Positions 7,549 through 16,400 of a stretch of 64,000 bases of DNA are shown here, piece by piece. Both the position numbers and the translations under genes were made by a program. The notes under the pieces were generated by a model. It saw only the letters and a list, made by a program, of their open reading frames with translations, searched no databases and was not told the origin of the DNA. The stretch spans positions 248,001 to 312,000 of the forward strand of contig NZ_JAUSZM010000004.1 of NCBI RefSeq assembly GCF_030817655.1, read 5' to 3'. The DNA comes from Streptomyces sp. V4I2. Its GTDB lineage: Bacteria; Actinomycetota; Actinomycetes; Streptomycetales; Streptomycetaceae. How positions within the stretch are numbered: the stretch's first letter is position 1; the number at the start of each line of letters is the position of its first letter.

Positions 7549-9969
7549 TCACTGCGGTTGCCCTCCGTCCGCTGCTGCCCACGCCAGCCCGAGGCCCGAG
7601 AGGTGCTTGAGCTTGTCCTTGGTGAGTTTCGCCCGCCTTGACCGCGTGTTCGACAGAAACACGCCCAGCTTCACGGCGTGCTCCTGACCATCGAACACGA
7701 CGTTCTCGACGTGGTCCCTGGGGACGGTCACATGGCCTTCCCGGTGCTTGTACTGCCGCAGCGCCTCAAGGCCCCGCTCGAAGGCGCCGGGGCCGCCCGT
7801 GCGGGCTTTCGGCGGGGCTTCTTGCGTCGGGGGCAGCGGGACGACGCCGAGCTGTTCCAGACGCTCGCGCTGCCCGGCCTTCAGCCCCTGCCAGACGGTG
7901 TGCCGCCGCTGCTTTTGCAGCCACTTCCCGACGTCCATCCCGTGGCAGGTGACCCCCGGCAGGATCTCCGAGAACTCCGCTTCCTCACGCAGGAGTTCGC
8001 GCACGGCGGCGTAGTGCCGCTGCCAGTCGGCCGGCCACTTGGGGTTCCAGTCCGGATCGATCTCCTTGAGCGCGGCCTCCCATTCGGGGTGATCGGCCAG
8101 CGCGCCGGGCCGGCGGAGGTTGGACAGCCACTGCCCCACCCGCAGGTCCAGAGCGGACGCGGTCCGGGGCGCGCACAGGGTCCAGTTGTCGGCGAAGTAG
8201 GCGCGCGCCGCCTCCAGGTTCTCCTGGAAGCGTTCGTCCGCGACGGACCACACCATGCCGAGTTTCTCCAGCCGCCGGGCGCGCAGGCCGGTCATCTGCC
8301 CGGCTACATAGGCCCGCCGCTGCTCGGCGATCCACCGCCCCAGCGGGTACGCGCCCTCCTTGTGCCCGATCAGCACCCGGGCGTGCCCCTCGCGGTCGGC
8401 GAACCGCTTCAACGCCGCCCAGCCCCGAGCCCAGTCCTGCTTCTCTGTGTCGATCACGTTGAACGACACCCAGTTCGCGACCATCTCCGGGTCGCGCGGA
8501 GCCGCGAAACGCAGCAGCAGACGGGACTCTTCCTCGCCGTCCTCCGGGGCCGTGCCGATGTACTCAGACGGCTGTACGTCCGCCTTCTGCGGTTCCTGGG
8601 GGATGGCGAGCAGTTCCACGGCTTCTTCGTCGTGAGCCCGAAGTCCCTGAAGGACCTGCACCAATGGCCGGTACGAGGCGGAGGTGAACATGTCCTCCTG
8701 CTGCTCGTCGGCCTGAAGGAAGACGGGAACGATCAACGAGGCCAGCTTCCCCTGCCCCGGCTTCTGCCGCAGAGCGCGGCCGATGGCCTGAACGATGTCG
8801 TGGGGCGCGCCTTTGGGGTCGAGGAGGGCGACGCAGTCCACGGCCCGGATGTCGACGCCTTCGCCCAGGACGCGGCAGTTCGACAGGATCGCCCGACGGA
8901 CCGTGGCGGCATAGCTGCCCAGGACCCTGCGCCGATGGTCCGGCTCATGTTCTCCGCACAGCCAGTCAGCCCAGATCTTGGCCGGGTACTTCTCCGGCTG
9001 GTTGGCGTGCAGTTTCGCCGCGACGCGCTCCAGCCCCTTCGAGTAGGCCTGTGCCTCTATCGTCCGGTGGTGGAAGGTGATGCAGGTGTTGAGGCTGTGG
9101 TGCGCCATGGTCCGCAGCAGGGCCGCGTGGAGGGCCCCGAGCCGCTGTCCGCGCACCTCCTCACCGCGCCGCTCCTCGCCCATCAGCCGCTCCGGGGTGA
9201 CGACCGGGTCCCGGAGTTCCATGACGATGATCTGGTAGCGGGCAAGCAGGCCTCGGGAGACCGCGGAGGCGAGGGAGAGCTTGTAGAGGACGGGGCCGAA
9301 GACTCTTTCGTCGTCCATGGAGGCCGCCATCTCCTCCGGCAGGGCGTCGCGGACGCCCTCGGCGACCTCCCAGTGCGGGGGGCGCTCCTGCCAGATCCGC
9401 GGCGTCGCCGTCAGATACAGCCGCCGTGCCGCCGGGATGATGGCCTGGTCGTGGACGTCGGCCCACGCCTTTCCCATCGACCCACTGGTCCGGTGCGCCT
9501 CATCCACGCACACCAGGTCCATGAGGCTGAGTTTCTGGCCGTACGCCCCTTCGAAAGCCTCCGCCAGGACGCCGAGCGAGGCGTACGTGGCGTAGATGGT
9601 GACCGGCCCGTCACCGTGCCACAGCGCCAACTGGATCGGGTTGGTGGTGCACCGGACCTTCAGGGTCCACAACTCCGGGTCGTCATGAAGCGAGCACACC
9701 GCCACCGCCGGGCCCTTGTGGCCGGCCGCGCGCCAGGCCCGTACGGTCTGGGTCAGCAGGTCCAGCGTCGGCACCAGGATGAGGACCCGCCCCCTGGGGG
9801 CGATCCGCTTCGCGGCCGCAGCGGCGATGATCGTCTTGCCCGTGCCGCACGCGGCGTGGACCTGCCCCCGCAGACCATGCGCGGGGATCCCGCCAGGAGG
9901 GACGTCCAGTCCTCGCACGATCGCGGCCACCGCCTCGATCTGGTGGTCGCGCAGCTTGATCCCGGTCAC
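7549..9969 (-). CDS. DEAD/DEAH-box helicase with helicase-associated domains
   Basis: An 806-residue superfamily 2 helicase. Walker A is CGTGKT (41-46), Walker B is DEAH, and motif VI reads QAIGRALR. The C-terminal third holds three or four helicase-associated (HA) repeats, recognisable by their Trp-rich pattern with REGHARV and REGHVTV segments. GTG at 9969 is preferred over one 39 bases upstream because AAGGGA lies a good distance before it. Helicases of this architecture are common near ends of Streptomyces linear replicons, and this one diverges from tap. It may act in end replication, transfer or defence; the sequence does not decide. Confidence 0.8.
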   Translation of the reverse strand: MTGIKLRDHQIEAVAAIVRGLDVPPGGIPAHGLRGQVHAACGTGKTIIAAAAAKRIAPRGRVLILVPTLDLLTQTVRAWRAAGHKGPAVAVCSLHDDPELWTLKVRCTTNPIQLALWHGDGPVTIYATYASLGVLAEAFEGAYGQKLSLMDLVCVDEAHRTSGSMGKAWADVHDQAIIPAARRLYLTATPRIWQERPPHWEVAEGVRDALPEEMAASMDDERVFGPVLYKLSLASAVSRGLLARYQIIVMELRDPVVTPERLMGEERRGEEVRGQRLGALHAALLRTMAHHSLNTCITFHHRTIEAQAYSKGLERVAAKLHANQPEKYPAKIWADWLCGEHEPDHRRRVLGSYAATVRRAILSNCRVLGEGVDIRAVDCVALLDPKGAPHDIVQAIGRALRQKPGQGKLASLIVPVFLQADEQQEDMFTSASYRPLVQVLQGLRAHDEEAVELLAIPQEPQKADVQPSEYIGTAPEDGEEESRLLLRFAAPRDPEMVANWVSFNVIDTEKQDWARGWAALKRFADREGHARVLIGHKEGAYPLGRWIAEQRRAYVAGQMTGLRARRLEKLGMVWSVADERFQENLEAARAYFADNWTLCAPRTASALDLRVGQWLSNLRRPGALADHPEWEAALKEIDPDWNPKWPADWQRHYAAVRELLREEAEFSEILPGVTCHGMDVGKWLQKQRRHTVWQGLKAGQRERLEQLGVVPLPPTQEAPPKARTGGPGAFERGLEALRQYKHREGHVTVPRDHVENVVFDGQEHAVKLGVFLSNTRSRRAKLTKDKLKHLSGLGLAWAAADGGQPQ

Positions 9970-10196
9970 CAGTCGTCCCTTCCCCGCGTCTCGTCCAGCC
10001 GGGCCCACTCCGCTGCAGTCTTCTCGTGGCCGCCCCGACTCCCGCCTCGTGCAGCAGTACGAGGCACTCGGACTCTTCCATCTGGACGCGCACGCAGCAC
10101 GGCCAACGCGACGACCCCTCCCGCCACCGGACCCTCCTGACTCTCCGGGTGCGGCCGCTCACGCGGCCGACCGGGACAGCCTAGCATCAATCGCAA

Positions 10197-10233
10197 ATCC
10201 ATGGTTAAAGAACTGAGAACATCCAGGGTTAAA
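10197..10233. promoter_or_regulatory. Direct repeat, candidate tap operator
   Basis: Two 13-bp near-identical repeats, ATCCATGGTTAAA (10197-10209) and ATCCAGGGTTAAA (10221-10233), lie 24 bp apart just upstream of tap. They are markedly more AT-rich than their surroundings. Tap begins with an XRE-like helix-turn-helix, so autorepression through these sites is a reasonable inference. Confidence 0.45.
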
Positions 10234-10238
10234 TCTGA

Positions 10239-10250
10239 TACGTTGGCTTT
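10239..10250 (+). promoter_or_regulatory. Possible -10 box giving a leaderless tap transcript
   Basis: TACGTT at 10239-10244 matches the TAnnnT form of a -10 box and ends 6 bases before the tap ATG. No Shine-Dalgarno sequence precedes that ATG. This layout is typical of leaderless transcripts, which are common in Streptomyces. I could not identify a convincing -35 box. Confidence 0.35.
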
Positions 10251-12512
10251 ATGGAGAAGCCGACGGAGGAAGAGCTGTTCGCACGGGTGGACGAACTGCT
10301 CGTGGGTGAACCGGAGTTGCCACCACCAGCAGAGCGGGTCCGGCTCCGTGAGGCGGCCGGTGTCAGTCAGGCCCGGCTCGCGCAGGTACTGAGGACCACG
10401 AAGCAGTCGGTGAAGAACTGGGAAGGCGGGCGGTCCGACCCGCGCGCCCCGCGCCGCCAGGCGTATCTGCGGCTGCTGGAGGGATGGGCGGTTCAGTATC
10501 CGGACCAGTCCGCACCGGTGCCGCAGACCTTCACCGGACCGGCAGCCGCTGCGGACACGCCTTCTGCGGCTTCAGGCCAGGCCGGCATCCCTGCACCTGT
10601 GACGCGCCCTGAGACCAACTCGCCCCCGGTGCGCTCCACTTCCACCCCTTCCCGCCCGGCCGGCCCCACCCGCCCGGCGTCGACGTCGCGTCCTGCGGCC
10701 AAGCCCAAGGCGGCCGCCCCTGCGGTCGATCCGCGCTTTCCGAACGGGCCACTGGCGGTCCTGGAAGGCGACGGCACCGCGTACTGCCTGGGCGGCGTCC
10801 TGCTGGAATGCCCGGCATCGACCATCCCGCAGCTGGTGGACTGGGTATTGAAGGAGTCCGGGATCGGCGCCGCACGCCTGCACCGGCACGGCAAGGACTC
10901 CGACCCGCTGATCGTGCTCACCGAGTCGGCCGCGGCCCGGTTCGGACTGCCCGCGCACCTGGAGGACCGCCGGGGCCTGCGCCTGGCGGAGGACCACCCG
11001 GTCGTCAAGCAAGTCGCCAAGGCGAAATGGAAGTTGACGCAGCGCGGCTTCGGCCCGTGGCCGCGGATCTACCGTCCGGCGCAGAAGGGCCAGCGGCAGT
11101 GCGTGCAGCTGGCGATCCTGCCGTGGGACGCGCTGGACACCCGCGCGTGGGGCGACGCTGCCGCCCTGCACCCCGCTGACCTCGCCCGCGTCCTCGGGGT
11201 GTTCGCCACACGCGTGCTCACCCCGCGCGGCTCCACCGCGGTGACGGGACTTGAGCTGATGACCGCACTGCGGCCACCGACCCGCCCGGTCAAGGACGAC
11301 GCGAGCGGTGAGTGGGTCTCCGGCCCGAACCCGGGCGCGCTCACCCGGCCGATGGACCCGGCCCCGCCGGAGGCCCCGCCCGAGCACCCGGTGGCCCAGG
11401 GCTGGGAGGGCGGCTTCCTCGACGAGGAGGCCTACCAGTGGGTGCGCGACCCGAACCTGCTGTCGGACGAGGAATGCCTGCTGCCGTGGGCGGTCGGCAT
11501 CGACATCAACACCGCCTTCCTCGCGGCCGCCGCCCGCCTGACGGTCGGCCTGTCCGAGCCCGTGCACGTCACCGCGCCGGCCTTCGACAAGAAGATCCCC
11601 GGCGTGTGGCTGGTGGACCTCTCCCACATCGAGCTGGACCCGCGCCTGCCGAGCCCGTTCACCTCCAACGGGCAACGACCGCAGGGCCCGGCCTGGTACG
11701 CGACGCCGACCCTGGCGTACGCAGAAGAGCTCGGCCACGAGATCCGCCCGATCGAGGCGTACGTGCGCGAGGAGACGGGTGCGTACCTCGATCCGTGGCA
11801 CGACCGGCTCAAGGACGCCTACCTCACCACCACGGCCGAGATGGGCATTCCCGTCGACAAGGACGCCGACCCGGCGGTGTTCCTGGAGGCGATGGCCCTG
11901 CACAAGACGTGCGCGGCAGCCGACGAGGACAACATCGAAGGCCTGCGTGCGGCACTGCGTGAGCTGGCCGGCCCCCGCGGGGACGCGGCCCGCCTGGCGG
12001 CCGCCGACGACGCGGAGCTGGCCGCTCTGACGAGCCGGCACCGGCAGGGCGCCATGGTCCTGTCGGCCGTCAAGGCGACGGTCAAGGGGGGCATCGGCAA
12101 GCTCCGCGAGCGCCCCCAGGGCCGGCACTACAAGGACGGGGAGCGCTGGCCCGCACTCGAACGCCCCACCTGGAACGCGCTCATCCGGGCCCTGGTCATC
12201 GCCAAGGCGCGGGTCAACATGCACCGCAAGATGGCCAGGCTCGCCGCCATGACCGGCCTGTACCCCCTGGCGGTGCTTTCGGACTGCGTCGTCTACGCCA
12301 GCAGCGGCCCGTCCCCGCTGGACTTCCTGCCACGCAACGGCGACGGCACCCCGGTGTACGGCTCGTTCCGGATCGGCGCGAACCCCGGCTTCTGCAAGCT
12401 GGAGGGCGTCCAGGAGATGGCCTGGGCGGTCGACCTGATCGAGCAGGGCTACAACCCCGCCCGCCACATCAAGGGCGGCGGTCACGACGCCGTCATGGAC
12501 GAGGGCGAGTAA
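10251..12512 (+). CDS. tap: Telomere-associated protein Tap
   Basis: A 753-residue protein matching Streptomyces Tap, which binds the 3' overhang of linear-replicon telomeres and recruits the terminal protein for end patching. An XRE-like helix-turn-helix lies at about 25-78, a Pro/Ala-rich linker follows to about 160, and the large C-terminal region ends with the family-typical KGGGHDAVMDEGE. ATG 10251 lacks a ribosome site and may be leaderless. A small gene and tpg follow on the same strand, the usual tap-tpg order. Together with tpg this is direct evidence that the source replicon is linear with protein-capped ends. Confidence 0.92.
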   Translation: MEKPTEEELFARVDELLVGEPELPPPAERVRLREAAGVSQARLAQVLRTTKQSVKNWEGGRSDPRAPRRQAYLRLLEGWAVQYPDQSAPVPQTFTGPAAAADTPSAASGQAGIPAPVTRPETNSPPVRSTSTPSRPAGPTRPASTSRPAAKPKAAAPAVDPRFPNGPLAVLEGDGTAYCLGGVLLECPASTIPQLVDWVLKESGIGAARLHRHGKDSDPLIVLTESAAARFGLPAHLEDRRGLRLAEDHPVVKQVAKAKWKLTQRGFGPWPRIYRPAQKGQRQCVQLAILPWDALDTRAWGDAAALHPADLARVLGVFATRVLTPRGSTAVTGLELMTALRPPTRPVKDDASGEWVSGPNPGALTRPMDPAPPEAPPEHPVAQGWEGGFLDEEAYQWVRDPNLLSDEECLLPWAVGIDINTAFLAAAARLTVGLSEPVHVTAPAFDKKIPGVWLVDLSHIELDPRLPSPFTSNGQRPQGPAWYATPTLAYAEELGHEIRPIEAYVREETGAYLDPWHDRLKDAYLTTTAEMGIPVDKDADPAVFLEAMALHKTCAAADEDNIEGLRAALRELAGPRGDAARLAAADDAELAALTSRHRQGAMVLSAVKATVKGGIGKLRERPQGRHYKDGERWPALERPTWNALIRALVIAKARVNMHRKMARLAAMTGLYPLAVLSDCVVYASSGPSPLDFLPRNGDGTPVYGSFRIGANPGFCKLEGVQEMAWAVDLIEQGYNPARHIKGGGHDAVMDEGE

Positions 12513-12516
12513 GACC

Positions 12517-12729
12517 GTGACCGATCTCGACACCGGCGCATCAAGGCTCGAAGCCGAGGCCGAACGCGAACGGGCACTGGACCGCATGGAGGCCCTGCAG
12601 CTCGCCATCCGAACGCGCCGCGACTCCTCACGCGCCGAACTGTGGCGGCACGACCTGCGTGAGACACGCGAGATCTGGTTCCGGCTCGTTGACCCCGATG
12701 GCCAGGACCCGACCCCGGAAGGGAGCTGA
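12517..12729 (+). CDS. Small protein between tap and tpg
   Basis: A 70-residue, highly charged helical protein beginning at GTG 12517, 4 bp after the tap stop, and ending 4 bp before the tpg start. The tight spacing and normal codon use argue that it is translated as part of the tap-tpg operon. It has no motif I recognise. It might be an accessory factor of telomere patching, but that is only inferred from position. Confidence 0.6.
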   Translation: MTDLDTGASRLEAEAERERALDRMEALQLAIRTRRDSSRAELWRHDLRETREIWFRLVDPDGQDPTPEGS

Positions 12730-12733
12730 ACCC

Positions 12734-13297
12734 GTGGCAGGAGAGATCGACGACGCCATCAGGCGTGCCGAGCAGGAAACCTTCACCCAGGAGCCGCCCA
12801 AGACCCTCAAGGGCCAGATCGGCTTCCTGATGCGGCAGTTGGGCAGCGCGAAGGCCGTCGCTGCGGAGATCGGCGTCACCGCCGACTCCGTGAACCGCTA
12901 CCGACGCGGGGCGCGGAAGCACCCGCCGAAGGACATCGCCGCGAAGATCGACAGTGCCACTCGGCAGCGGTGGCAGCCCGGGGTGCGCAAGCGCCGCCGC
13001 ATCCATGCCGCGACCACGGGCGGGATCACAGTGGAGACGAGGGCCCGGTTCGGCTACACCGCGCCGGTCGGCACCACCGACGACGGCCGCTTCCGCCGCC
13101 TGACGGTCCATCTCCCGGCGACGTACGCGCAGGCCCTCTTCGACGCCCGCGACGCAGGAGCAAGCGACCAGCAGATGCGTGAGATTATCGCCGAAGGATT
13201 TAAAGACATCTATTTCCAGGACGGCGGAAGCCGCGCTATGGGACTCTCAGATGTCGCACTCAACGACATCGACTACATCGACTTCGACCTGAAATAG
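12734..13297 (+). CDS. tpg: Telomere-terminal protein Tpg
   Basis: A 187-residue protein, the usual length for Tpg (about 184-185). It is covalently attached to the 5' ends of Streptomyces linear DNA and primes fill-in of the terminal gap. Family landmarks are PPKTLKGQIGFLMRQ near residue 25, the helix-turn-helix segment with VNRYRRGARK (about 54-63), TTGGITVETRARFG in the centre, and the C-terminal IIAEGFKDIYFQDGG. The start is the GTG at 12734 with GGGAG upstream. It is co-oriented with tap. The copy appears intact, unlike the truncated one at 52200-52382. Confidence 0.93.
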   Translation: MAGEIDDAIRRAEQETFTQEPPKTLKGQIGFLMRQLGSAKAVAAEIGVTADSVNRYRRGARKHPPKDIAAKIDSATRQRWQPGVRKRRRIHAATTGGITVETRARFGYTAPVGTTDDGRFRRLTVHLPATYAQALFDARDAGASDQQMREIIAEGFKDIYFQDGGSRAMGLSDVALNDIDYIDFDLK

Positions 13298-13436
13298 GGA
13301 AAGCATTTCTTTCACCGAATTTCCTGAACCAAAGCGCGATAGCTGTCACAGTCTTCAACGTCCCGGACGGCATCATGGGGAGGACCACCACGGTGGGACG
13401 CCGGACTGGTCGACGAGGGCTTGGCGGGTTCCGGGG

Positions 13437-13460
13437 TCGGGTCGGCAGACTTGGCTGACC
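13437..13460. terminator. Weak stem-loop between tpg and the caspase gene
   Basis: GGGTCGGC and GCTGACCC flank a short loop in the convergent interval, giving an imperfect stem with one wobble pair. It could end transcription from either side. There is no U-tract, as is usual in high-GC actinomycetes. Confidence 0.3.
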
Positions 13461-13470
13461 CGGTCGAACC

Positions 13471-16400
13471 CTACCGACGCTTGTAAAGCACTAGGCGCGA
13501 AGCCGTAGCGACGATTAGTGAGTGGTCAGTTGCCCAGGCAACGGCGAGATCGTGAGACGGCAGGTGGTGAACCTGGACGTCGCTGTGGCCGGTTATCAAG
13601 TCCCACATCCGCACTGTGCCGTCCTGGCTGCCGGTGACGGCGACGGGCGTGCCGTCGAGAACGGTGCAGGCCACCGCATTCACCGTATCGGTGTGGCCGG
13701 TGAGGGGTTCGCCGATCTGCCGGCCCGCGGCCAGGTCCCACACCCGCACCGTGCCGTCCCGGCTGCCGGTGATGGCGACGGGCGTGCCGTCGAAAACGGT
13801 GCAGGCCACCGCGTACACCGTGCCGGTGTGGCCAGTGAGGGGTCCGCCGATCTGCCGCCCCGCGGCCAGGTCCCACACCCGCACCGTGCCGTCGTGGCTG
13901 CCGGTGACGGCGACGGGCGTGCCGTTGAGGGCCGTGCAGGCCACCGCATGCACTGCAGCGGTGTGGCCGGTGAGGGGTTCGCCGATCTGCTGGCCCGCGG
14001 CCAGGTCCCACACCCGCGCCGTGCCGTCGTGGCTGCCGGTGACGGCGACGGGCGTGCCGTCGAGAACGGTGCAGGCCACCGCATTCACCGTATCGGTGTG
14101 GCCGGTGAGGGGTTCGCCGATCTGCTGGCCCGCGGCCAGGTCCCACACCCGCGCCGTGCCGTCGTGGCTGCCGGTGACGGCGACGGGCGTGCCGTTGAGG
14201 GCCGTGCAGGCCACCGCGTACACCGTGGCGATGTGGTCGGTGAGGGGTTCGCCGATCTGCCGCCCTGCGGCCAGGTCCCACACCCGCGCCGTGCCGTCGT
14301 GGCTGCCGGTGACGGCAACGGGTGTGCCGTCGAGAACGGTGCAGGCCACCGCACACACCTCGCTGGTGTGGCCGGGGAGGGGCTCACCGGTGATCGTGCC
14401 CCAGCTGCCGATGGTCAGGTCCCACAGTCTTACGGTGTTGTCCCGGCTGCCGGTGACGGCGACGGGCGTGCCGTCGAGAACGGTGCAGGCCACCGCATTC
14501 ACCGTGCCGGTGTGGCCGGTGAGGAGTTCGCCAATCTGCCGCCCTGCGGCCAGGTCCCACACCCGCACCGTGCCGTCGTGGCTGCCGGTGACGGCAACGG
14601 GCGTGCCGTCGAGAACGGTGCAGGCCACCGCATTCACCGTGCCGGTGTGGCCGGTGAGGAGTTCGCCAATCTGCCGGCCCGCGGCCAGGTCCCACACCCG
14701 CACCGTGCCGTCGTAGGTGCCGGTGACGGCAACGGGTGTGCCGTCGAGAACGGTGCAGGCCACCGCACACACCTCGGCGGTGTGGCCGGTGAGGGGTTCG
14801 CCGATCTGCCGGCCCGCGGCCAGGTCCCACACCCGCACCGTGCCGTCGTGGCTGCCGGTGACGGCGACGGGCGTGCCGTCGAGGACCGTGCACGCCAATG
14901 CACACACCTGGGCGGTATGGCCGGTGACGTGTACGCCGACCTGCCGGCCCGCGGCCAGGTCCCACATCCGCACTGTGCCGTCCCGGCTGCCGGTGACGGC
15001 GACGGGCGTGCCGTTGAGGGCCGTGCAGGCCACCGCGTACACCTCGGCGGTGTGGCCGGTGAGGGGTTCGCCGATCTGCTGGCCCGCGGCCAGGTCCCAC
15101 ACCCGCACCGTGCCGTCCCAACTGCCGGTAACGGCGACGGGCGTGCCGTCGAAAACGGTGCAGGCCACCACGCACACCGTGCCGGTGTGTCCAGTGAGGG
15201 ATCCGCCGATCTGCCGGCCCGCGGCCAGGTCCCACACCCGCACCGTGCCGTCGTTGCTGCCGGTGACCGTGACGGGTGTGCCGTTGAGGACCGTGCAGGC
15301 CACCGCGCGCACTGCAGCGGTGTGGCCGATGATGGTGTCGCGGAGGGCTGGGTGGGAGACCCCGCCGATGGCCCAGCGTGGTGCCCAGACGCCGGAGGGC
15401 ATGCTGTGGATGAGGCGTTGGTGCAGGGTGGTTGCTCCAAAACCGGCGGCATCTGTGGCGAGAATCTGGCGACGCGAGTCCGGGGTGGCTTTCAGGAGTA
15501 GCGGCAGGCTGGAGCGGTAGATGGCGGCGATCTGGCGGGCGGTTTGGCTGCGCGCCCGATGCAGGTGGGGGGTCAGGCTACGGGGAACGGCGTGGACGAG
15601 GTAGCCGTCGTGGTCGAGGAGTTCGTCCAGGCGCCCGGCCATGGCGGCATGAAATGCCAGGTAGTTGAGGGTGTAGGGGTGGGCGCGTGACCAGTCGCGG
15701 GTGCCGTCGGCACGATAGGGAACGGCCTGGATGAGGACGCTCATGTAGGCGGCGTGGACGTGGGCGGCGTCAATGCCGTCGCGGAGGTGCTCGACGAGGG
15801 CCTGGTGGTAGAGGCGGTAGGCGGAGCGGTCGGCTTCGGTGGCTTCGATGACGTAGGCGCCGGCGTTGCGGCGCAACCACATCAAATCGGCGTTGGTGTA
15901 GTGGCGGCCGGAAATTTCGGAGGCCAGCGGGGCCCAGATGTCTTCCCAGGGCAGGCCCTGACCAAGGGCGAAGGCCAGCGGCCGCAGGAGGTCTGTGACC
16001 CGTTGCGCATCGTTGCCGAGGCGACGGGTGAGGTCGTTGCGCATGGCCGCCCCGGCATGGCGGGGCAGAGTAGCGCGCCAGTGGGGGTCGTCGGGGTCGT
16101 CGACGACGGTGTCGGCGGCGGCGAGGGTGCCGGCGGTGATGCGGGCGACGAGGAAGGAGTTGCCGGCTGCTTCACTTACCGCCTGGGCCACTGGTCTAAG
16201 GGCGGCGGGGCTGTGTCGGTAGGGGGAGTTGGGCTGGGCGTCCAGGAGGTTGCGGATGGTGTAGATCTGCAGGGCCCTGGGGTCGGCGTAGCGGGGGTCG
16301 TCGAGGTCGATGACCTGCTCACGGTAGGCAGGCGTGGCGGCGGTCAGGCCGAGGCAGTCCAGGAGATAGGGGCGGGTGCCGAGCAGCAGACGGACCTGCC

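Noticed and set aside
7678..10140. 820-codon rightward open frame opposite the helicase gene
   Set aside because: No motif or sensible start; the opposite strand encodes all SF2 helicase motifs and HA repeats.
10572..12608. Long leftward open frame opposite tap
   Set aside because: Antisense artefact of GC-rich codons; tap is a well-recognised family.
13590..15345. CRISPR array
   Set aside because: The repeats are 135 bp, contiguous and coding; there are no spacers. The same holds for the 105-bp and 96-bp arrays in the STAND genes.
13522..15501. Long rightward open frame opposite the WD40 region
   Set aside because: It is a by-product of the high-GC 135-bp repeats; the leftward frame has recognisable WD40 motifs and joins a caspase-NTPase.
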